Part shown: positions 1 to 9,030 of the stretch, one piece after another
Numbering within the stretch: the first letter of the stretch is position 1
Layout: every line of letters starts with the position of its first letter
Source of the DNA: Pseudomonas parasichuanensis
GTDB lineage: Bacteria > Pseudomonadota > Gammaproteobacteria > Pseudomonadales > Pseudomonadaceae
Length of the DNA stretch: 64,000 nt
NCBI RefSeq assembly: GCF_021601385.1
Contig: NZ_BQHO01000012.1
Location: 62,001 to 126,000 of the forward strand
Reading direction: 5' to 3'
The notes under the pieces: model-generated
Seen by the model: only the letters and a program-made list of their open reading frames with translations
What the model was told of the DNA's origin: nothing
Database searches by the model: none
Made by a program: the position numbers and the translations under genes

Positions 1-155
1 TTCCTCGTTCAGGTCGCTCAAGACTAGCGGCCCCGGCCCGCCTGGCATAGAGGCAAGGCGCCGCGTCGTGGCTTATTGCTGGCAGAGCGGGAAACAGCGG
101 TCTTTACTTCCAGAGCATCGGTTTTGCACCGATTCCCCCTAGGAGAAGCAACAAG

Positions 156-845
156 ATGAGCATAGTACGCACAGCGATACCCCTGGTTCTGCTCACCAGT
201 GTGTTGACTGGTTGTGCAGGTTTGCAAAAAACCGACTGGCCGAAGTGTGCTGCCGTCGGGGGCGTGGGCGGCGCGGCCCTGGGCGCCATCGAGAGCTCCA
301 GCTGGGCTGGCTGGGGGGCGTTGCTCGGTGGTGGTCTGGCGGCCGGTTATTGCTGGGCCCACGGCGATGGCGACGAAGACGGCGATGGTGTGCCGGACAG
401 CCGCGACAAGTGCCCGGGCACGCCGCGCGGCGTCCAGGTCGATGCCAACGGCTGCCCGCCGCCACCCCCAGTGGTCGAAGAGGTCGTGGTACAGAAGGAA
501 GAAGTCATCGTCATCCGCGATGTGCGCTTCGAGTTCGACTCGGCACGCCTGACCGCCACCGACAAGCAGCGCCTCAATACCATTGCCACACGCCTTAAGC
601 AGGAGGCCCCGAGCGCCCGCCTGAGCGTAACCGGCCACACCGACAGCGTCGGCTCCGACAGCTACAACCAGAAACTGTCCGAGCGCCGTGCCCATTCGGT
701 GACCGATTACCTGGTCGAACAAGGCGTACCGCGCAGCAGCTTCGTCTCGGTCGTAGGTGCCGGCGAGACCCAACCGGTGGCGGACAACGCCACGGCTGAC
801 GGCCGCGCCATGAACCGCCGTACCGAGATCAAGATCCAGCGTTGA
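156..845 (+). CDS. OmpA-family lipoprotein with TSP3-like calcium repeat (first of a tandem pair)
   Basis: 229 aa. The N-terminus is a lipoprotein signal with lipobox VLTGC (Cys20), so the protein should be anchored in the outer membrane. A Gly/Ala-rich stretch (about 34-65, glycine-zipper-like) is followed by an acidic DGDEDGDGVPD segment with DKCPGTP, which resembles a thrombospondin type-3 calcium-binding repeat. A proline-rich linker leads to a C-terminal OmpA peptidoglycan-binding domain (about 120-229) with TDSVGSDSYNQ, LSERRA and NRRTEI. The start is set by AGGAG about 11 bases upstream of the ATG. A strong hairpin at 853-889 separates it from its paralogue, so the two may be transcribed separately. 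The family tethers the outer membrane to peptidoglycan; a specific role is not known. Confidence 0.9.
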   Translation: MSIVRTAIPLVLLTSVLTGCAGLQKTDWPKCAAVGGVGGAALGAIESSSWAGWGALLGGGLAAGYCWAHGDGDEDGDGVPDSRDKCPGTPRGVQVDANGCPPPPPVVEEVVVQKEEVIVIRDVRFEFDSARLTATDKQRLNTIATRLKQEAPSARLSVTGHTDSVGSDSYNQKLSERRAHSVTDYLVEQGVPRSSFVSVVGAGETQPVADNATADGRAMNRRTEIKIQR

Positions 846-852
846 CGGCCCT

Positions 853-889
853 GCGCCCGCGCCTTGAGAAGTGGCGCGGGCGCGTCTTT
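853..889 (+). terminator. Probable intrinsic terminator after the first OmpA lipoprotein gene
   Basis: A perfect 11-bp GC stem (853-863 pairs with 873-883) has a 9-base loop and is followed by GTCTTT. It lies eight bases after the stop codon. Confidence 0.7.
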
Positions 890-934
890 ACTCCTGGGTG
901 ACCGGTAGCGGCCGGTAACTCAGGAGCATTCAGC

Positions 935-1654
935 ATGCGTGTTTCGTCCAAGGCGGCGCTGCCGCTGTTGCTGGCCACCAGCCTGCTGGCCGGTTGCGCG
1001 ACCCACAGCGATGGCAGCGCGCCCCTCAATCAAAGGACCTGGCCCCTCTGCAGCCTGCTGGGTGGGCTGGTCGGCGGCGGCCTGGGGGCCATCGAGAGCT
1101 CCACGTGGGCGGCCGGTGGCGGCGCTCTGGGAGCCATTGCCGGCGGCCTGATCTGCTACGCCCAGGATGGCGATGAGGATGGCGATGGCGTCTTCGACCG
1201 CCGTGACCGTTGCCCGGACACGCCCGCTGGCACCCAGGTCAACCACATCGGCTGCCCGTTGCCCCAGTACCCACCCTCGCAACCGCAACCTGAACCCGCT
1301 GCGGCCTCCGAGGTGATCACCCTCGATGACCAGGGGCAGGTGCTGTTCGCCTTCGACTCCGCAGAGCTCGCGGCGGGCGCCCGGCAGCGTCTGCACGAGG
1401 TGCTGCCCAGGCTGAACGAGCCGGGCGTGGCCAGCGTCAAGGTCATCGGCTTCACCGACAGCGTCGGCTCCGACAGCTACAACCAGGGCCTGTCCGAGCG
1501 CCGTGCCAGCAGCGTCGCCGAGTACCTGATCAGCCAGGGGCTGGCACCGAACAAGGTGACCAGCCAGGGCCGTGGCGAGGCTGATCCGGTTGCTGACAAC
1601 GACAGCGAAGAAGGCCGTGCACGCAACCGACGGGTGGAACTGCACCTCAACTGA
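935..1654 (+). CDS. OmpA-family lipoprotein with TSP3-like calcium repeat (second of a tandem pair)
   Basis: 239 aa, a paralogue of the preceding gene with the same architecture. It has a lipoprotein signal with lipobox LLAGC, a Gly-rich zipper-like segment containing the shared GAIESS motif, an acidic DGDEDGDGVFDRRDRCPDTP repeat, a Pro/Gln-rich linker, and an OmpA domain with TDSVGSDSYNQ, LSERRA and ARNRRVEL. The predicted location is the outer membrane with the OmpA domain on peptidoglycan. The two copies differ mainly in the linker and at the N-terminus, which suggests an old tandem duplication rather than a recent one. AGGAG lies upstream of the ATG. Confidence 0.9.
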   Translation: MRVSSKAALPLLLATSLLAGCATHSDGSAPLNQRTWPLCSLLGGLVGGGLGAIESSTWAAGGGALGAIAGGLICYAQDGDEDGDGVFDRRDRCPDTPAGTQVNHIGCPLPQYPPSQPQPEPAAASEVITLDDQGQVLFAFDSAELAAGARQRLHEVLPRLNEPGVASVKVIGFTDSVGSDSYNQGLSERRASSVAEYLISQGLAPNKVTSQGRGEADPVADNDSEEGRARNRRVELHLN

Positions 1655-1689
1655 CCCCTCTGGCGCGCCCATCGCAGTAAGGGTACTGT

Positions 1690-1725
1690 TGCCAGCGCGG
1701 TCCGCTCGAACGGGCCGCGCTGGCA
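1690..1725. other. Strong hairpin upstream of the small membrane protein gene
   Basis: A perfect 11-bp inverted repeat (1690-1700 with 1715-1725) has a 14-base loop. It is followed by A-rich, not T-rich, sequence on the plus strand, so it does not look like a standard intrinsic terminator for the OmpA gene. It may be a leader structure or an mRNA 3' end stabiliser. Confidence 0.45.
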
Positions 1726-1750
1726 TAACAAAAAACAGTGGGGGCGGGGT

Positions 1751-2014
1751 ATGAAGTTCATCCTGGGCCTGGGCAAGGTCCTGACGGTACTGTTCTGGTG
1801 GGTGGTGCTGTTCAATCTGTTCATGCCGCAGCCAGTGCCGCTCAATCTGCTGATCCATGCCGCCGGCATCCTCCTGCTGTCGCTGCATGTGCTTGAGGTG
1901 CTGTTTTTCAACGCCAGCCTGCGTGGGCGCAGCCACCGCTGGTTTGATCGGTTGCAGATCCTTTTGACCGGCATCTTCCACGTCATGTCCATCCCCAAAC
2001 CTAATAAGGCCTAG
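1751..2014 (+). CDS. DUF1145-type small inner-membrane protein
   Basis: 87 aa, very hydrophobic. There are two clear membrane segments (about 4-25 and 31-53) and possibly a third near the C-terminus, with a basic region RGRSHRWFD between them. Length and pattern fit the DUF1145/YhhL family, whose function is unknown. A purine-rich GGGGCGGGG precedes the ATG. The next gene starts only four bases after the stop, so the two are probably co-transcribed. Confidence 0.75.
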   Translation: MKFILGLGKVLTVLFWWVVLFNLFMPQPVPLNLLIHAAGILLLSLHVLEVLFFNASLRGRSHRWFDRLQILLTGIFHVMSIPKPNKA

Positions 2015-2018
2015 AGCC

Positions 2019-2777
2019 ATGCGTAAATTGATGTTGCTGGCCGCCTTGGCCGCGCCCCTGGCTCAGGCAGAAAGCCTGGACGTTGCCGCTCACTCGATGC
2101 TGCGCCTGCCGAACAAATCGGCCAGCGTGCACCTTCAGCAACTGCGTGTCGCCGATTCGGCGACCCTGCTGTTGCCGGCCACCCTCACTGAATTGAAGAT
2201 CGACCGCCTGGAACTGGGCCGCGATGCACGCATCGCCATCGCGCCCGCCGAGCGCGACCTGAGTATCAGTGCTGCCAGTGCCCACCTGGGCGCAGGCAGT
2301 GAAATCAGTGCGCCGGGAGCGCCGGGCACTTATGAGCGGGCAGCCCGTGCGGGCCGTAACCTCGACTTGCGCCTGCAGGCGCTTGAGGCCGAGCAACTGG
2401 TCATCGATGCCCGTGGCGGCGCTGGCGCGCCGGGCTATGTCGGCCTCGATGGCGGTAATGGCAAACCGGGCGGCTGCACCTGGGGGCAGGCCAGCCGAGG
2501 GGCCAATGGCGACAACGGTGGCAATGGGCACGATGGTGCCCCCGGCGGGCGGATTCGCCTGGCGCTGCCAGACGGATTCGCCCAGGAACGTATCGTGGTC
2601 CGGCTGGAGGGCGGTGCGCCCGGCAAGCCGGGCGCAGCGGGTAAAGCCGGTAAAGGCGGGGTGAGCAAGGGCTGCCTGGTGTACAGCACTTCTGCCGGCG
2701 CCAATGGCCTGCCAGGGCAGCCTGGCGAGCCAGGTGCCGCCGGTGCTGCCGGGGAGTTGATCCTTCAGCGCTTGTAA
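2019..2777 (+). CDS. Secreted collagen-like (Gly-X-Y) protein
   Basis: 252 aa. A short Sec signal peptide probably ends at AQA-ES (residue about 17). Residues about 20-110 look like a beta-rich exported domain with no recognised motif. From about residue 130 the chain carries Gly-X-Y-like repeats (GAPGYVGLDGGNGKPGG, GANGDNGGNGHDGAPGG, GAPGKPGAAGKAGKGG, GANGLPGQPGEPGAAGAAG), interrupted by two non-repeat stretches containing Cys. Bacterial collagen-like proteins often form trimeric extracellular or periplasmic fibres. I cannot assign a specific role. It follows the DUF1145 gene by four bases, which implies an operon. Confidence 0.8.
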   Translation: MRKLMLLAALAAPLAQAESLDVAAHSMLRLPNKSASVHLQQLRVADSATLLLPATLTELKIDRLELGRDARIAIAPAERDLSISAASAHLGAGSEISAPGAPGTYERAARAGRNLDLRLQALEAEQLVIDARGGAGAPGYVGLDGGNGKPGGCTWGQASRGANGDNGGNGHDGAPGGRIRLALPDGFAQERIVVRLEGGAPGKPGAAGKAGKGGVSKGCLVYSTSAGANGLPGQPGEPGAAGAAGELILQRL

Positions 2778-2954
2778 GCGCCGCAAGCGGAGCCTGCTTG
2801 AGGTGTTATCAGGCAGGCTTGCCAGCGACTCCCCACCTAACGGTCAGACACCTCCTACACCCATGGTCTAGTCTGAAAAAGACCGGTACCGGCCAAGCTC
2901 CCACTACAAGTGCCCGGACCGGACAACCATTGGAGTCCCCCGGGAGGTGCTCTC

Positions 2955-4061
2955 ATGAGCCTGCTGCTAGAGCCGTATACCCTGCGTCAGCTAACCCTGC
3001 CCAACCGCATCGCCGTTTCCCCCATGTGCCAGTACTCCGCCGCGGATGGCCTGGCCAACGACTGGCACCTGGTGCACCTGGGCAGCCGGGCCGTCGGAGG
3101 CGCGGGCCTGGTGATCAGCGAAGCCGTCGCGGTCACCGCCGATGGTCGCATCACCGCCGAAGACCTCGGCCTGTGGAACGACGAACAAATCGCCCCGTTG
3201 CAGCGCATCACCCGCTTCATCACTGCTCAGGGTGCCGTGCCCGGTATCCAGCTGGCCCACGCCGGACGCAAGGCCAGCACGTATCGGCCCTGGTTGGGCA
3301 AGCAGGGCAGCGTCAAGCTCGAAGACGGTGGATGGCAGCCGGTCGGCCCATCGAAGATCGCCTTCGACCCACAGCACACCGCACCGCGCGAGTTGAGCAA
3401 GGATGAGATCCAGGACGTGGTGGCCGCGTTTGTGGCCGCGACCGAGCGCGCATTGATGGCGGGTTTCAAGGTGGTGGAAATCCACGCCGCCCATGGCTAC
3501 CTGCTGCACCAGTTCCTGTCGCCGCTGAGCAATCAGCGCCGCGACGACTATGGCAGTTGCTTCGAAAACCGCATTCGCCTGACCCTGCAAGTCACCGAGG
3601 CAGTGCGCAAGGTGTGGCCGCAGGAACTGCCTTTGTTCGTCCGCGTATCGGCCACCGACTGGGTGGAGGATGGCTGGAACCCGGATGAAACCGTCGAATT
3701 GGCGCGCCGACTACGCGTCCTGGGTGCCGACCTGATCGACGTTTCGTCGGGCGGCACCTCGGTCAACGCCGAGATCCCCACCGGCCCCGGCTACCAGACC
3801 CGCTTTGCCGAACGGGTACGCAAAGAGTCGGAAATCGCCACCGGCACCGTTGGCATGATTACCGAGCCCGCCCAGGCCGAACACATCCTGCGCACCGGCC
3901 AGGCCGACGTGATCTTCCTGGCCCGTGAACTGCTGCGTGACCCGTACTGGCCACTGCACGCCGACGATGACCTGGGCGGCAACAAGGCCACTTGGCCGGC
4001 GCAGTACCAGCGGGCGACCAGCCGGGCCAACCCGATCCACGAGTCGGACCTGCGCGATTGA
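2955..4061 (+). CDS. NADH:flavin oxidoreductase, Old Yellow Enzyme family (YqjM/XenA-like class)
   Basis: 368 aa from the chosen ATG, which has GGGAGGT seven bases upstream; an upstream in-frame ATG at 2910 lacks such a site. An FMN-binding TIM barrel is expected. Visible motifs are NRIAVSPMCQYSA (the Cys typical of YqjM/XenA-class enzymes), the flavin/substrate His pair in IHAAHGYLLHQFLSP, HAGRKAS, and a C-terminal LARELLRDPYWP. Family members reduce activated C=C bonds and nitro compounds using NAD(P)H. XenA of P. putida is a distant homologue rather than the same protein, so I give no symbol. A perfect CCGGTACCGG palindrome at 2883-2892 lies in the upstream region and could be a regulator site. 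Confidence 0.9.
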   Translation: MSLLLEPYTLRQLTLPNRIAVSPMCQYSAADGLANDWHLVHLGSRAVGGAGLVISEAVAVTADGRITAEDLGLWNDEQIAPLQRITRFITAQGAVPGIQLAHAGRKASTYRPWLGKQGSVKLEDGGWQPVGPSKIAFDPQHTAPRELSKDEIQDVVAAFVAATERALMAGFKVVEIHAAHGYLLHQFLSPLSNQRRDDYGSCFENRIRLTLQVTEAVRKVWPQELPLFVRVSATDWVEDGWNPDETVELARRLRVLGADLIDVSSGGTSVNAEIPTGPGYQTRFAERVRKESEIATGTVGMITEPAQAEHILRTGQADVIFLARELLRDPYWPLHADDDLGGNKATWPAQYQRATSRANPIHESDLRD

Positions 4062-4062
4062 C

Positions 4063-4395
4063 TCAGCGGTAGGCGGCCTTGCTGAGGATGTCGCTCACCC
4101 ATTGGTTGATGCTTTTCTGCGCAAGCTCCGCCTGGGCCGCCACGCTGGCGTGGAGCGTGGGCTCCAGGCGCAGGCTGAGCTTGCCGGAGTAGGTTTTTTG
4201 CGGTTCACGCCCCAGGCGCTGACAGGTTTCGAGGTAGTCGTCGACGGCCTCCTCGAAGGCCTGGCGCAGTTCGCTGATCGACTCGCCATGGAAGCCGATC
4301 ATGTCGTGGATGCCGGCGACGTGGCCCACCAGCAGTTGGTCTTCGTCGCTGTATTCGATGCGGGCGGCATAGCCGCGGTAATTCATCACATTCAT
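4063..4395 (-). CDS. hicB: HicB-family antitoxin
   Basis: 110 aa. The N-terminal degenerate RNase-H-like HicB fold is seen in MNYRGYAARIEYSDEDQLLVGHVAGI and the FHGESISELRQAFEEAVDDYLE helix. The C-terminus (TYSGKLSLRLEPTLHASVAAQAELAQKSINQWV) is a ribbon-helix-helix DNA-binding domain. It should neutralise HicA and autorepress. The gene overlaps the end of hicA by four bases (ATGA), so translation is coupled. Its stop lies one base from the stop of the convergent reductase gene. Confidence 0.92.
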   Translation of the reverse strand: MNVMNYRGYAARIEYSDEDQLLVGHVAGIHDMIGFHGESISELRQAFEEAVDDYLETCQRLGREPQKTYSGKLSLRLEPTLHASVAAQAELAQKSINQWVSDILSKAAYR

Positions 4396-4646
4396 GGTGT
4401 CACTCCTGCCTGCTCCAGGAACTGGCGGGCATCCTTCACTTGATAAGCTTTGGCGCAGCGGTCCGGGTGAGGGCGGTGGAAGGTGGCGACCGCCCCGTTG
4501 AGTTCGAACCGCACGCGTGAGCCCCTGCCTTCGACCGTTCTGGCGCCAAGCGATACCAGCAGCGATTCCAGGCGTATCCAGTCCAGGGTTCTGGGTACAG
4601 GTTTGTTGAAAACGAGTTCGAGTAAAGCACGTTGGTGATTATTCAT
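4392..4646 (-). CDS. hicA: HicA-family mRNA interferase toxin
   Basis: 84 aa, within the range of longer HicA proteins. It has the dsRBD-like core with GARTVEGRGSRVRFELNG and the HRPHP motif containing the likely catalytic His, ending in VKDARQFLEQAGV. HicA toxins cleave mRNA and block growth until bound by HicB. The toxin-first order is typical. No Shine-Dalgarno sequence is visible before the ATG; an inverted repeat (4647-4665) abuts the start codon instead, so translation may be weak or the transcript nearly leaderless. Confidence 0.9.
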   Translation of the reverse strand: MNNHQRALLELVFNKPVPRTLDWIRLESLLVSLGARTVEGRGSRVRFELNGAVATFHRPHPDRCAKAYQVKDARQFLEQAGVTP

Positions 4647-4665
4647 GGTATCAGTCTGTGATACC
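4647..4665. promoter_or_regulatory. Putative HicB operator
   Basis: The inverted repeat GGTATCA-N5-TGATACC touches the hicA start codon. Its position and symmetry fit autorepression by the ribbon-helix-helix antitoxin; this is an inference. Confidence 0.6.
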
Positions 4666-4741
4666 AGTTTATTTTGCTCAACGCCTTGGCGGTAGGCTGC
4701 GGCGGCTGCAGTTCGCAGGAAAGTTCTGCATGAAAGCCAGC

Positions 4742-4775
4742 AAAAAGCCGACTGGCCGTCACAGCCAGTCGGCTT
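4742..4775 (-). terminator. Intrinsic terminator of the ydcSTUV-patD operon
   Basis: A perfect 12-bp stem (4745-4756 with 4764-4775) with a 7-base loop is followed on the minus strand by TTTTT. It lies 14 bases beyond the patD stop. Confidence 0.85.
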
Positions 4776-4789
4776 CTGTCATCCGTGCC

Positions 4790-6214
4790 TCAATGCTTGA
4801 ACATCACATGCCGCACACAGGTGTAGTCCTCCAGCCCGTACATCGACATATCCTTGCCGTACCCCGAATGCTTCTGCCCGCCATGGGGCATCTCACTAAC
4901 CAGCATGAAGTGGGTGTTGACCCAGGTGCAGCCGTAATGCAGCCGTGCAGCCAGGCGATGAGCGCGGCCGCTGTCGCGGGTCCACACCGACGAAGCCAGG
5001 CCGTACTCGGAGTCGTTGGCCCATTCCAGCGCCTGGGCCTCGTCGGTGAAGCGGGTCACCGACACCACCGGCCCGAACACTTCATGGCGGACGATCTCGT
5101 CATCCTGCAGGGTGTCGGCCAGCACGGTGGGCTCGAAGAAGAACCCGTCCCCCGGCACCGCCTTGCCGCCGGTGACCAGGCGGATGTGCGGCTGAGCGAT
5201 GGCACGCTCTACCAGCCCGGCGACCTTGTCGCGGTGCTGGGCGCTGATCAGCGGGCCGAGCTCGGTGGTCGGGTCGTTCTGCGGGCCGTGCTGGATGCTG
5301 GCCACCGCCTCGCCCAGGCGTTCGACGAAACGCTCGTAGACACCGTCCTGCACGTACAGGCGGCAGGCCGCAGTACAGTCCTGCCCGGCGTTGTAGAAGC
5401 CGAAAGTGCGGATACCGTCGATGGCGGCATCGAGGTCGGCATCGTCGAACACGATCACCGGGGCCTTGCCGCCCAGTTCCATGTGCATGCGCTTCACGCT
5501 GTCGGCGGTGGCCTTGATGATGTGCGCGCCGGTGGGGATGGAGCCGGTCAGCGACACCATGCGCACCTTGGGGTGGGTGACCAGCGGGTTGCCGACGGTC
5601 TGGCCACGGCCGAACAGAATGTTGAGTACGCCTGCCGGCAGCAGGTCCTTGATCAGATCACCCAGGTGCAGGGCGGTGAGCGGGGTCAGCTCCGAAGGCT
5701 TGATTACTACGGTGTTGCCCGCAGCCAACGCCGGAGCGATCTTCCACGCCAGCATCATCAGTGGGTAGTTCCACGGCGCGATGGACGCTACTACGCCCAG
5801 CGGGTCTCGGCGGATCATCGAGGTGTGCCCGGGCAGGTATTCGCCCGCCGCCGAGCCACCCAGGCAGCGCGCCGCGCCGGCGAAGTAGCGGAACACGTCG
5901 GCGATGGCCGGGATCTCGTCATTGAGTGCGGCAGCGTAGGGTTTGCCGCAGTTGTTCGACTCCAGCCGGGCCAGCGCCTCGCCGTGCTGTTCGATGACGT
6001 CGGCAATGGCCAGCAGCGCGGTCGAACGCTCTTTCGGCGTGCTCTGCGACCAGTCGCCGAACGCTTTGTCGGCCGCACGCACGGCGCTGTCCACCTGGGC
6101 TTCGGTGGCTTCGTTGATCTGCGCCACGGCCGTGCCCTTGGCCGGGTCGAGCACGGTCCAGGCCGGGCCTTCGCCAGCGACAAGCTGGCCATTGATCAGC
6201 ATTCGGGTTTGCAT
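4790..6214 (-). CDS. patD: Gamma-aminobutyraldehyde (1-pyrroline) dehydrogenase
   Basis: 474 aa from the ATG preceded by GGAGGAG, the same length as E. coli PatD (YdcW). It is an NAD-dependent aldehyde dehydrogenase oxidising 4-aminobutanal to GABA in putrescine breakdown. Visible motifs are [22 protein letters not shown], the catalytic Glu in MELGGKAP, the nucleophilic Cys in [15 protein letters not shown], and EVFGPVVSV. An earlier ATG overlaps the ydcV stop (ATGA) but has no ribosome site. It is the last gene of the ydcSTUV operon, as in E. coli, which supports the assignment over a generic betaine-aldehyde dehydrogenase. Confidence 0.9.
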   Translation of the reverse strand: MQTRMLINGQLVAGEGPAWTVLDPAKGTAVAQINEATEAQVDSAVRAADKAFGDWSQSTPKERSTALLAIADVIEQHGEALARLESNNCGKPYAAALNDEIPAIADVFRYFAGAARCLGGSAAGEYLPGHTSMIRRDPLGVVASIAPWNYPLMMLAWKIAPALAAGNTVVIKPSELTPLTALHLGDLIKDLLPAGVLNILFGRGQTVGNPLVTHPKVRMVSLTGSIPTGAHIIKATADSVKRMHMELGGKAPVIVFDDADLDAAIDGIRTFGFYNAGQDCTAACRLYVQDGVYERFVERLGEAVASIQHGPQNDPTTELGPLISAQHRDKVAGLVERAIAQPHIRLVTGGKAVPGDGFFFEPTVLADTLQDDEIVRHEVFGPVVSVTRFTDEAQALEWANDSEYGLASSVWTRDSGRAHRLAARLHYGCTWVNTHFMLVSEMPHGGQKHSGYGKDMSMYGLEDYTCVRHVMFKH

Positions 6215-6231
6215 CGGGGACTCCTCCAGGG

Positions 6232-7038
6232 TCATTTGCCGCTGCCCGCGACGCTTTCACCGCCGCGGGTCAGGTAATAGGCGCCAAGGATCGGCAGCAT
6301 GGTCACCAGCATCACCAGCATGGCGACCACGTTGGTCACCGGCACGTCGCGCGGGCGGCTGAGCTGGTTGAGCAGCCAGATCGGCAATGTGCGTTCGTTG
6401 CCGGCGGTGAAGGTGGTGACGATGATTTCGTCGAACGACAGGGCGAAGGCCAGCATGCCGCCGGCCAGCAACGCCGAACCGAGGTTGGGCAGGATGATGT
6501 AGCGGAAGGTCTGCCAACCGTCGGCGCCCAGGTCCATCGAGGCTTCGATCAGGCTCTGCGAGGTGCGGCGCAGGCGGGCGATGACGTTGTTGTAGACGAT
6601 CACCACGCAGAACGTGGCGTGGCCGACGACGATGGTGAACAGGCCGGGTTCTATCCCCAGTCGCTTGAATGCCGAGAGCAGGGCGATGCCGGTGATGATG
6701 CCGGGCAGGGCGATCGGCAGGATCAGCATCAGCGAGATGCTCTCCTTGCCGAAAAAGCTACGCCGGTACAGCGCCGCCGAGGCCAGCGTGCCCAGTACCA
6801 AGGCGATCAGGGTGGCCAGGCAGGCCACCTGCAATGACAGCTTGATCGCCTCGAGCACGTCGGGGCGGGCGAAGGCCACGGCGAACCACTTCAGTGTGAA
6901 GCCCTTGGGCGGGAAGCTGAACGCTGCGTCTTCGGTATTGAAGGCATAGAGCAGGATGATCAGGATCGGGAAGTGCAGGAACACCAGCCCGCCCCAGGCC
7001 GCCAGGCGCAGGCCCGTCGAGGCTTTTTCAGAGTGCAT
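6232..7038 (-). CDS. ydcV: ABC transporter permease, polyamine/GABA type
   Basis: 268 aa, with six predicted membrane helices. The EAA-loop signature lies in [37 protein letters not shown]. It is most similar in layout to PotC/YdcV, the second inner-membrane subunit. It overlaps the upstream ydcU end by 11 bases and precedes patD, so it belongs to one operon with ydcSTU. Its substrate is inferred from the neighbouring aminobutyraldehyde dehydrogenase. Confidence 0.88.
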   Translation of the reverse strand: MHSEKASTGLRLAAWGGLVFLHFPILIILLYAFNTEDAAFSFPPKGFTLKWFAVAFARPDVLEAIKLSLQVACLATLIALVLGTLASAALYRRSFFGKESISLMLILPIALPGIITGIALLSAFKRLGIEPGLFTIVVGHATFCVVIVYNNVIARLRRTSQSLIEASMDLGADGWQTFRYIILPNLGSALLAGGMLAFALSFDEIIVTTFTAGNERTLPIWLLNQLSRPRDVPVTNVVAMLVMLVTMLPILGAYYLTRGGESVAGSGK

Positions 7039-7969
7039 CGAAGGCCCCCAGGCGTTTGACGATGGACAGGTACACCGCGATCAGCACGATCGGTACCAGG
7101 GTAAAGGCGGCCGCCATGGGCATGTTGCCGATCGCCCCTTGCTGGGCATACACCATGCTGCCGATGAAATAGCCGGGCGGGCCGACCAGTTGCGGCACGA
7201 TGAAGTCGCCCAGGGTCAACGAGAAGGTGAAGATCGAGCCGGCGGCGATGCCCGGGACGGACAGCGGCAGGATCACCTGCATGAACGTCTGCCGGGGTTT
7301 GGCGCCGAGGTCGGCCGAGGCCTGCAGCAGCGATGGCGGCAGGCGCTCCAGCGCCGCCTGGATCGGCAGGATCATGAACGGCAGCCAGATATAGACGAAC
7401 ACCAGAAAGCGCCCCAGGTGCGAGGTCGACAGGGTACTGCCGCCCACGCCAGGCGTGTCCAGCACCAGCTGCAACAGCGGCTGCAGGTGCAGTTGCTGGA
7501 TGAACCATTGGGCAACGCCGCCCTTGGCCAGCAGCAGGGTCCAGGCGTAGGTCTTGACGATGTAGCTGGCCCACATCGGCATCATCACCGCGATGTAGAA
7601 GAACGCCTTGGTGCGGCCGGTGGTGTAGCGCGCCATGTAGTACGCGATGGGGAAGGCCAGCACGGCGCTGGCCAGCGACACCGCCACGGCCATGCTCAGG
7701 GTGCGCAGGATGATGTCGAAGTTGGCGGGGTTGAACAGCGCGGCGAAGTTGGCCAGGGTCAGGTCCGGCGTCACCGCCATGGTGAAGTCGTCGAAGGTGT
7801 AGAAACCTTGCCACAACAGGTTCAGCAACGAGCCCAGGTAGATGGCGCCGAACCACAGCAGCGGCGGGATCAGCAGCATCAGCAGGTACAGGTTGGGGCG
7901 CCGGTACAAAAGGTCGCTCAGGCGCCGCAGCGGCGAGCCGCCGGTTGCTTTTTCCACGGCCAGGTTCAT
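7028..7969 (-). CDS. ydcU: ABC transporter permease, polyamine/GABA type
   Basis: 313 aa, equal in length to E. coli YdcU (PotB-like). It has about six membrane helices and a long cytoplasmic N-terminus. The EAA motif is in [35 protein letters not shown]. It heterodimerises with YdcV to form the channel. Its start overlaps the ydcT stop by four bases. Confidence 0.88.
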   Translation of the reverse strand: MNLAVEKATGGSPLRRLSDLLYRRPNLYLLMLLIPPLLWFGAIYLGSLLNLLWQGFYTFDDFTMAVTPDLTLANFAALFNPANFDIILRTLSMAVAVSLASAVLAFPIAYYMARYTTGRTKAFFYIAVMMPMWASYIVKTYAWTLLLAKGGVAQWFIQQLHLQPLLQLVLDTPGVGGSTLSTSHLGRFLVFVYIWLPFMILPIQAALERLPPSLLQASADLGAKPRQTFMQVILPLSVPGIAAGSIFTFSLTLGDFIVPQLVGPPGYFIGSMVYAQQGAIGNMPMAAAFTLVPIVLIAVYLSIVKRLGAFDAL

Positions 7970-8991
7970 GGCTGGGTTTCCCGCAACGCGGTCATTGCCT
8001 CACGGGGCCAGCTGGCCAGCACCCGCTGGCCGGCCTGCCAGGGGTGCGCCTGTGCCTGCCAGCGGTCGTTGGCCTGGCTTACGGCGAGCAGTTGGCCGCT
8101 GTCCAGCTTCACCTCGAAGCGGGTGGCGCTGCCCTGGTACTGGATATCGTGCAGCACCCCGCCGACCTGTACGTCGCCGCTGGCGGGCTGGCCGTCGAGG
8201 CGGATGTGCTCGGGGCGGATGGAGAAGGGCGAAGCACTGCCATTGAGCTGTTGCGCCAGTTCCCCGCGCAGCACGTTGGAGGTGCCGACGAACTCGGCGA
8301 CGAAGGTGGTCGCCGGCTGCATGTACAGGTTGCGGGGCGTGTCGACCTGCTCGATGCGCCCGCGGTTGAACACCGCCACCCGGTCGGACATCGACAGCGC
8401 CTCGGTCTGGTCGTGGGTGACGAAGATGAAGGTGATGCCCAGCTGGCGCTGGAGCTTTTTCAGCTCGCCCTGCATCTGCTCGCGCAGCTTGAGGTCGAGG
8501 GCGCCGAGCGGTTCATCGAGCAGCAGCACCCGGGGGCGGTTGACCAGAGCGCGGGCCAGGGCGACGCGCTGGCGCTGGCCGCCGGACAGCTGCGCCGGCT
8601 TGCGTGCGCCGTAGCCGTCCAGGGCGACCATGGCCAGTGCCTCGTCGGCGCGGGCATGGCGTTCGGCCTTGGCCACGCCTTTGACTTTCAGGCCATAGGC
8701 GACGTTGTCGCGCACGTTCATGTGCGGGAACAGTGCGTAGTCCTGGAACACGGTGTTGACGTCACGCTGGTACGGCGGCAGCCCGGCGGCCTCGCTGCCG
8801 TGGATGCGGATCGAGCCGCTGCTGGGCTGCTCGAAGCCGGCGATCAGGCGCAGGCAGGTGGTCTTGCCCGAACCCGAGGGGCCGAGCATGGAGAAGAACT
8901 CGCCGTCCTCGATGTCGATGCTGACCTGGTCGACGGCCTTGACCTCGCCGAAGGTGCGGGAAACCTGGGTGAACTGTACGGCTAGGGGCAT
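7966..8991 (-). CDS. ydcT: ABC transporter ATP-binding protein, polyamine/GABA type
   Basis: 341 aa. Walker A is GPSGSGKTT, the signature is LSGGQRQRVALARAL, Walker B is VLLLDEPLGALD, and the H-loop is FVTHDQTEA. These are followed by a C-terminal TOBE regulatory domain (about 250-341), as in PotA/YdcT. It powers import through YdcUV. A 176-base gap with a REP and a hairpin separates it from ydcS upstream, so expression of the binding protein and of the membrane complex may be uncoupled. Confidence 0.9.
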   Translation of the reverse strand: MPLAVQFTQVSRTFGEVKAVDQVSIDIEDGEFFSMLGPSGSGKTTCLRLIAGFEQPSSGSIRIHGSEAAGLPPYQRDVNTVFQDYALFPHMNVRDNVAYGLKVKGVAKAERHARADEALAMVALDGYGARKPAQLSGGQRQRVALARALVNRPRVLLLDEPLGALDLKLREQMQGELKKLQRQLGITFIFVTHDQTEALSMSDRVAVFNRGRIEQVDTPRNLYMQPATTFVAEFVGTSNVLRGELAQQLNGSASPFSIRPEHIRLDGQPASGDVQVGGVLHDIQYQGSATRFEVKLDSGQLLAVSQANDRWQAQAHPWQAGQRVLASWPREAMTALRETQP

Positions 8992-9030
8992 TGGTTACTC
9001 CGGCGGTGATTTCCGGGGGCGCTTTGCGCC

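Noticed and set aside
1690-1725. Intrinsic terminator for the second OmpA gene
   Set aside because: The stem is strong, but A-rich rather than T-rich sequence follows on the coding strand.
2955-4061. XenA proper
   Set aside because: It shares the MCQY Cys motif, but the surrounding sequence differs widely from XenA as I recall it, so only the family is assigned.
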